Positions 58,809 to 64,000 of a stretch of DNA of 64,000 nucleotides are shown here, in pieces. A model generated the notes under the pieces. The model ran no database searches, was not told the origin of the DNA, and was given only the letters and a program-made list of their open reading frames with translations. Positions within the stretch are counted from its first letter, which is position 1. Every line of letters begins with the position of its first letter. The DNA is from Neoluteolibacter marinus (GTDB lineage: Bacteria; Verrucomicrobiota; Verrucomicrobiia; Verrucomicrobiales; Akkermansiaceae). The translations under genes and the position numbers were made by a program. Where the stretch lies: NCBI RefSeq assembly GCF_014904755.1, contig NZ_JACZFQ010000079.1, positions 1-64,000 of the forward strand. Direction: 5' to 3'.

Positions 58809-59981
58809 TCAGGGAGCAGAGGGGAATTCGAAGATCTTGTAGAAGCGGCGGGCGGGAGCCGGGACTGTCAGGACCTCGGTGAAACCGGTGGTGCCTTCGC
58901 CATCCGATGGCAGGGCGTAGGCGATGTTCTCCCAATCGACCTGGGGGTCGCCCTCGAGATCCGCGGAGGCATAGATGTCGTATTCGTGGCCGGCCTTCGA
59001 CTGCCACACGAGGGTCACGGTGTCGCCGGACCTGACGACGGATTCGACGGGAATGATCTCCTCCGGGGGCTCGACCACGGTGAAGGGGATGGGTCCACGG
59101 TCGATCTCATAGCCGTCGTTGAGGAGCAGGAGGGCGTAGTAGTTGCCCGCCGGGAGATTGAATTCCAGCGACCCGTCGACCGGGCCCGCGGCCGCCGTTT
59201 GGGAGCCGTTCAGGTAGTTCCAGGAAAAGGAATTCTGGAGTCCCGGGGTGGTGCCGGCGGTGTAGATGCCCACCCAGTCGGTGGCGCCGCCGGCGGCGCC
59301 GGTCCAGCTCACGGTGACGGTTTCGCCCACGGTGAAGGTGGTCTTGTCGAGCGAGAAGGCGGCAGTGCTTTCCGCCGCCACCATCACCAGGGTCGTCGCG
59401 GAGTCCTCGCCGCCATTGACCTCGAGGGTGTAGGTCGTGTTGCCCGACGGGTTCACCGCGATCGACGACTGGCCGAGCACGTCGAGCGGCGGGTTGGTCC
59501 CGTCGTCGAGTGTCAGGGTCGTGACCTGGTCCCCGTTCTTGATCGTCCACGACAGGTCGACCGGTGAGCCGGTGGTGAGGTTGCTTGCCGCGGCGAACAA
59601 GGTGATGGAGGGGGCGGGATCGATCACCGAAAAATCGACAGGTGTGGCGCCGGCCTTCGGCGTGTAGCTGTCGTTGCCGAGCATCCACGCTGTCCACTCG
59701 CCGACGCCGACGGTGAAGGGCGCGCTGCCCGAATCCACGACGGAACCGGCGGTTTTGCTGCCGCTGACGTAGACCCAGGCGGTTGCCACGGGGTTGCCGT
59801 CGGGGATTTCACCCTTCGGGTAGATGCCGAGCCAGTCGGTGGCCGCGGTGGCTCCGGTCCAGGAAACGGTGATGGTTTCCCCCGGGGCGTAGTCCGGCTT
59901 GTCGACGTTGACGGTGGCCTGGGCGGCGAGCGGAGCCGTGATGGCCAGGCAGGCGGAGAAGATGGCGATGATCGTTTTCAT
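58809..59981 (-). CDS. Exported protein with two DWxG repeats
   Basis: A 390-residue exported protein. Signal MKTIIAIFSACLAITAPLAAQ, then repeat 1 (DWLGIYPKGEIP, D49, ending NDSYTP), a PKD/Ig-like domain, repeat 2 (DWVGIYTAGTTPG, D235, ending NDGYEI), and a C-terminal region YDIYASADLEG...RRFYKIFEFPSAP. Shares the repeat with the phosphatase 26 bp downstream and with the PEP-CTERM protein 20 bp upstream; the three look like an operon. Function unknown; no catalytic residues apparent. Confidence 0.8.
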   Translation of the reverse strand: MKTIIAIFSACLAITAPLAAQATVNVDKPDYAPGETITVSWTGATAATDWLGIYPKGEIPDGNPVATAWVYVSGSKTAGSVVDSGSAPFTVGVGEWTAWMLGNDSYTPKAGATPVDFSVIDPAPSITLFAAASNLTTGSPVDLSWTIKNGDQVTTLTLDDGTNPPLDVLGQSSIAVNPSGNTTYTLEVNGGEDSATTLVMVAAESTAAFSLDKTTFTVGETVTVSWTGAAGGATDWVGIYTAGTTPGLQNSFSWNYLNGSQTAAAGPVDGSLEFNLPAGNYYALLLLNDGYEIDRGPIPFTVVEPPEEIIPVESVVRSGDTVTLVWQSKAGHEYDIYASADLEGDPQVDWENIAYALPSDGEGTTGFTEVLTVPAPARRFYKIFEFPSAP

Positions 59982-60001
59982 GGCGGTCGCGGGTGGGTCG
60001 T

Positions 60002-60745
60002 TCAGCGGTTGCGGCGGAAGCTCACCAGCCCGAGCCCGAGGAGGCCGAGGGCGGCCAGCGATGGCTCGGGGACGACGGCGAACGAGGTTTGGGAGATCGG
60101 GGTGTAGCCGTCGTTCGCCAGCAGGTAGGCGTCGTACTGGCCCGGGGCGAGCGCGGCGAAGTCGAGGTTGCCGCCGGTGCCGGTGGTGTACTGATAGACG
60201 ACCGACGGCTCGCTGCCGGGAAGCTCTCCGGCTTGATAGATCCCGATCCAGTCGGTGCTGACCCACCCGGCGTTGCCGGCCCAGGCCAGATTGATGGTTT
60301 CGCCGATCTGGTATTCGGATTTGCCGGGAACCAGGGAAATGCCGGCGGCGGGAGTGACGGTGAAGTTCCAGCCGCCCGCGGTGCCGGCGACGGCGCCGTA
60401 GGTGTCGTTGGCCAGGAAATGGACGGTCCAGTTGCCGAGGTAGGCGTTGTTGAGGGTGAATCCTCCGCCGCGGGAGAAGGACCCGACATCAAGGGAGCCG
60501 GAACTTTGGGTGCCGTCGACATAGTCCCAGGCGGTGGCGGGCGGATTGCCGTCGGGGACCTCGCCCTGCGGGTAGAGGCCGAACCAGTCGGTGGCCGATC
60601 CGCCGGTGTGATTGCTGAAGCTTGCGGTGATGGCCGCGCCGCTGCCGGCTTCGAAGCTGGTGCCGTTGAGGCTGAGCGTGGCGGCCTGGCTGGTGGCAGC
60701 CGCCAGGACGAGGCCGCCGAGGAGGAGTCGAGGGATGGTGTTCAT
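60002..60745 (-). CDS. PEP-CTERM exported protein with two DWxG repeats
   Basis: A 247-residue protein. Signal MNTIPRLLLGGLVLAAATSQ, repeat 1 (DWFGLYPQGEVPDG, D53), repeat 2 (DWIGIYQAGELPGSEP, D165) and a C-terminal PEP-CTERM sorting signal VPEPSLAALGLLGLGLVSF followed by RRNR (225-247), recognised by exosortase/archaeosortase-like enzymes and typical of Verrucomicrobiota. First gene of the operon, next to the divergent regulator-HAD fusion. Confidence 0.88.
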   Translation of the reverse strand: MNTIPRLLLGGLVLAAATSQAATLSLNGTSFEAGSGAAITASFSNHTGGSATDWFGLYPQGEVPDGNPPATAWDYVDGTQSSGSLDVGSFSRGGGFTLNNAYLGNWTVHFLANDTYGAVAGTAGGWNFTVTPAAGISLVPGKSEYQIGETINLAWAGNAGWVSTDWIGIYQAGELPGSEPSVVYQYTTGTGGNLDFAALAPGQYDAYLLANDGYTPISQTSFAVVPEPSLAALGLLGLGLVSFRRNR

Positions 60746-60903
60746 GGGTTCGGTGAGATCGATGAGGCATCGTGAAGGTGTGCCGTCGCGTCTTCCCCGG
60801 GCTAATGGCATTTTCGCCGGACCGCGGGGCAAGATTGCCGATTTGGCTGACAGACGGCCGCGTCGCGTTCTTAGTGGAGCGGTGGGCGCGATGCCGGCCG
60901 TGC
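60746..60903. promoter_or_regulatory. Divergent intergenic region between PEP-CTERM operon and regulator-HAD gene
   Basis: 158 bp between oppositely oriented genes, expected to hold both promoters. No palindrome or consensus pair stands out; regulator may bind here (inference from divergent arrangement). Confidence 0.4.
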
Positions 60904-62823
60904 ATGGCCGTGCCCGCTCCGCAAACCGTCGTGAAATCCCGCAAAGTCATTGGTGTCAGGTATCCCGCATGGTCGTCGTTCGGTGCGGCCACGATGCGGG
61001 GCGTGGTCGATTTCATGCGCGCGAACGAGCTCTGGCGGCTGGTCACCGAGAACGACTCCTACGGCGAGATGGAGGCGGTCAAAATCGACGGCGATTGGCA
61101 CGGTGACGGCGTGATCCTGTTCCGGGCGACGGAGGATGAACTGCGGGCTTTCCGCAAGCGGGGGACGGCGGTGGTCTTGACCAGCACCGAGGGGCCCGAC
61201 CTCGGCTACCCGCGGGTGATTCCCGACAACCGCATGATCGGCGGCATCGCGGCGCGTCATCTGGTCGAGAGGAGCTTGCCGGACTTCGCCTTTCTCGCCC
61301 GCGGGGAAACGTTCTACCGCGAGGCCCGCTTCGCTTCCGGGCTGCGGGTCTACGCCCGCGAACGGCTGCGGGGCTTCCGGGCGGAGCTCAACCGCTACGC
61401 GATCGAACCGCGGGTCCACTACCTCAAAGGCCGGCCGCTGTGGGAAGACCACACCTGGCGCGAGGTCCAGACGGAGGTCGCCGCCTTCCTCGGGTCCCTG
61501 CCGGAACCCTGCGGGCTCTTCGCCGTGGACGACGCACTGGCGGCGGTGGTGCTGCGGGCGGCGGACATGCTGGGCAGGAAAGTTCCCGATCAACTGGCGG
61601 TGATCGGCTACGGCGACGACCAGGACTACTGCTACTCCACCTTTCCGGCGCTGAGCAGCATCGGCCATCCGGCGCGGGAGATCGGCTTCAAGGCGGCGGA
61701 ACTGCTGAAACTGCAGATGGATGGCGGCGACGCGGGCGGGGAGTCGCGTCTGGTCGAGCCCGGCGGCGCCGTGGCCCGGGAATCGAGCGATGTCTTGGCG
61801 ATCCGCGATCCCGAGGTCCGGGAGCTCGTGACCTGGATCCGCCGGACCGCGCCGCACGATCCGATCCGGGTGTCGGAACTCGCCGAGCGCAGCTCCCTGT
61901 CGCTGACCACGATCAAGGAGCGCTTTGCGCGGGCCCTGGGGCACAGCCCGAAGCAGGAGATCAAGCTGGCCAGGCTCGCCCATCTGGTCAGGCTGTTGGA
62001 GAATCCAGCGCTCACCCTCGCTGACATCGCCGAGCAAATGAAATTCGCGTCCGCCCACGAGTTGAGCCGATTTTTCACCGGGGCCACCGGCAGCCGGCCG
62101 ACCGAATTCAGGAACCGCCCGGAGGGCCGGGAAGACGGCCTGCTCCCGCAGCCGGGCCAGGGGGCGGTCATCTTCGACATGGACGGGACGCTCTTCGACA
62201 GCGAGTCGCTCTATTGCACGGCGTTCCAGGCGGCCTACCGGGAGCAAGGCGGTGAGCTACGGCGCGAGCAGTATTTCGAGGAACACGCCGGGACCACCAA
62301 CGATGCCATCGAGCAGCGCCTGGCGGCGCGGGCACCCGCCGGGTTCGATGTCATGACCTTCAACCGCCGGTGGCGCGAGCACCTGGACGAACTGGTCGCG
62401 GCCGAGGGGGCCCTGGTGCCGTTCCCCGGCGTCGCCGAGCTGTTGGGCCGGCTCGCGGACTCCGGGATCCCGCTGGCGCTGGCCAGCTCGAGCGAGGTCG
62501 CGGACATCGACCGCTTTCTCGCGGCGGCGGGCCTGGCGGGCTATTTCCACCATCGGGCGGGCGGGGACGAGGTGTCGCGCGGCAAGCCGGATCCGGAAGT
62601 GTTCCTGCTGGCGGCGCGGCGTGCCGGCGCCGATCCCGCGCGCTGCGTGGCGATCGAGGATTCCCGGGCGGGGGTGACGGCGGCCCATCGTGCCGGCATG
62701 CGGGTGATCCACGTCCACCGCGGCTTTCCCGTGGACGACGCCGTCGCGGGCCTGGTGTCGCGGTCGGTGGGCGAGTTCCGCGAGCTGCGGCTGGACGACC
62801 TGACGGCCTTGCTGGGGCCATGA
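60904..62823 (+). CDS. LacI/XylR-type sensor, AraC HTH and HAD phosphatase in one polypeptide
   Basis: 639 residues from ATG 60904; a GTG at 60931 giving MKSRKVIGVRYPAW is an alternative. Residues about 15-290 resemble the periplasmic-binding-protein-like sensor of XylR/LacI regulators (VIGVRYP, FAVDDALAAVVL, VIGYGDDQDYCYSTFPALSSI). 302-404 is an AraC HTH (RVSELAERSSLSLTTIKERF, TLADIAEQMKFASAHELSRFF). 421-620 is a HAD beta-phosphoglucomutase-like domain with intact motifs DMDGTLFDSE (D425, D427), SSS (S528), GKPDPEVF (K561) and EDSRAG (E585, D586). The frame is continuous with no internal Met between HTH and HAD. Fusion rare to my knowledge. Confidence 0.9.
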   Translation: MAVPAPQTVVKSRKVIGVRYPAWSSFGAATMRGVVDFMRANELWRLVTENDSYGEMEAVKIDGDWHGDGVILFRATEDELRAFRKRGTAVVLTSTEGPDLGYPRVIPDNRMIGGIAARHLVERSLPDFAFLARGETFYREARFASGLRVYARERLRGFRAELNRYAIEPRVHYLKGRPLWEDHTWREVQTEVAAFLGSLPEPCGLFAVDDALAAVVLRAADMLGRKVPDQLAVIGYGDDQDYCYSTFPALSSIGHPAREIGFKAAELLKLQMDGGDAGGESRLVEPGGAVARESSDVLAIRDPEVRELVTWIRRTAPHDPIRVSELAERSSLSLTTIKERFARALGHSPKQEIKLARLAHLVRLLENPALTLADIAEQMKFASAHELSRFFTGATGSRPTEFRNRPEGREDGLLPQPGQGAVIFDMDGTLFDSESLYCTAFQAAYREQGGELRREQYFEEHAGTTNDAIEQRLAARAPAGFDVMTFNRRWREHLDELVAAEGALVPFPGVAELLGRLADSGIPLALASSSEVADIDRFLAAAGLAGYFHHRAGGDEVSRGKPDPEVFLLAARRAGADPARCVAIEDSRAGVTAAHRAGMRVIHVHRGFPVDDAVAGLVSRSVGEFRELRLDDLTALLGP

Positions 62824-62853
62824 AAAAAGCCGGACGGTTTCCCGTCCGGCTTT
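62824..62853. terminator. Bidirectional terminator
   Basis: Stem AAAGCCGGACGG / CCGTCCGGCTTT with loop TTTCC-like and A/T tracts either side, right after the stop of the regulator-HAD gene and before the end of groEL on the other strand, so it serves both. Confidence 0.88.
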
Positions 62854-62901
62854 GGTAGAGGCATTCGGGGGTGACGGCACGGAAGCCGCCACCCGGGAGC
62901 A

Positions 62902-64000
<1,099 letters not shown>

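Noticed and set aside
62100-62170. Possibility that the regulator-HAD protein is two genes joined by a frame error
   Set aside because: Frame, codon use and linker look continuous, and no separate start codon for the HAD part is present; kept as a testable caveat.

Overview
The window reads as chromosomal DNA of a Verrucomicrobiota bacterium, probably near Luteolibacter/Haloferula/Verrucomicrobium. This is inferred from gene content, not from a search: high GC, many large exported proteins ending in a recurring Y-x-[IV]-x-x-[ST]-x-[DN]-L-x-x-W region, a PEP-CTERM protein, GntR-LacI and XylR-like sugar regulators, SWIM-SNF2 helicase, leucyl-tRNA synthetase and GroEL. No phage, plasmid, transposase or CRISPR locus is visible.

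Layout. 1-5.8 kb (minus): a probable metallophore locus with a methyltransferase overlapping a siderophore-type TonB receptor, an MFS transporter and a membrane-anchored protein that may be LinD-like. 5.9-11.8 kb (minus): the bacterial Pnkp/Hen1 RNA-repair operon, bracketed by two same-orientation copies of a cassette made of a pseudopilin-like gene plus a REPIN-like inverted-repeat element. 11.8-17.7 kb: SWIM-SNF2 helicase and leuS. 18-29.5 kb (minus): a frameshifted exported protein, a BspA-type leucine-rich repeat protein, a 2,624-residue subtilase/beta-helix protein whose catalytic Asp position is Glu, and a 161-residue exported protein that matches only the subtilase propeptide. 29.9-38.5 kb (mainly plus): MpaB/DUF2236 protein, a four-repeat lipoprotein coupled to a TAXI binding protein, two thioredoxin-fold paralogues (minus), rdgB, an NlpC/P60 lipoprotein, an RRM-glycine-rich RNA-binding protein and a PIN-TRAM membrane protein. 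38.5-44.6 kb (minus): Nnr, a cell-wall amidase, an exported protein, leuD-leuC, and three very small genes including two Cys-rich lipoproteins.

44.8-50.9 kb is a fructan-use locus: GH32 enzyme, sugar porter and GntR-LacI regulator on the minus strand, with a second GntR-LacI regulator divergent. tRNA-Cys follows. 51.3-62.8 kb holds a rhodanese lipoprotein, an exported EEP-family phosphodiesterase/nuclease, a DUF5690 membrane protein and three adjacent minus-strand genes (purple-acid-phosphatase-like protein, exported protein, PEP-CTERM protein). These three share seven copies of one beta-type repeat built around D-W-x-G-[IL]-[YF]. Divergent from them is a one-component regulator (LacI/XylR-type sensor, AraC HTH) fused in frame to an apparently complete HAD phosphatase/phosphomutase domain. 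groEL (partial) closes the window.

The most unusual points are the regulator-HAD fusion next to the seven-repeat cluster, the subtilase with a stand-alone propeptide homologue, and the RNA-repair operon between duplicated gene-REPIN cassettes. Start codons were chosen by hand from homology, signal peptides and gene overlaps. Functions are family inferences unless a motif is cited.
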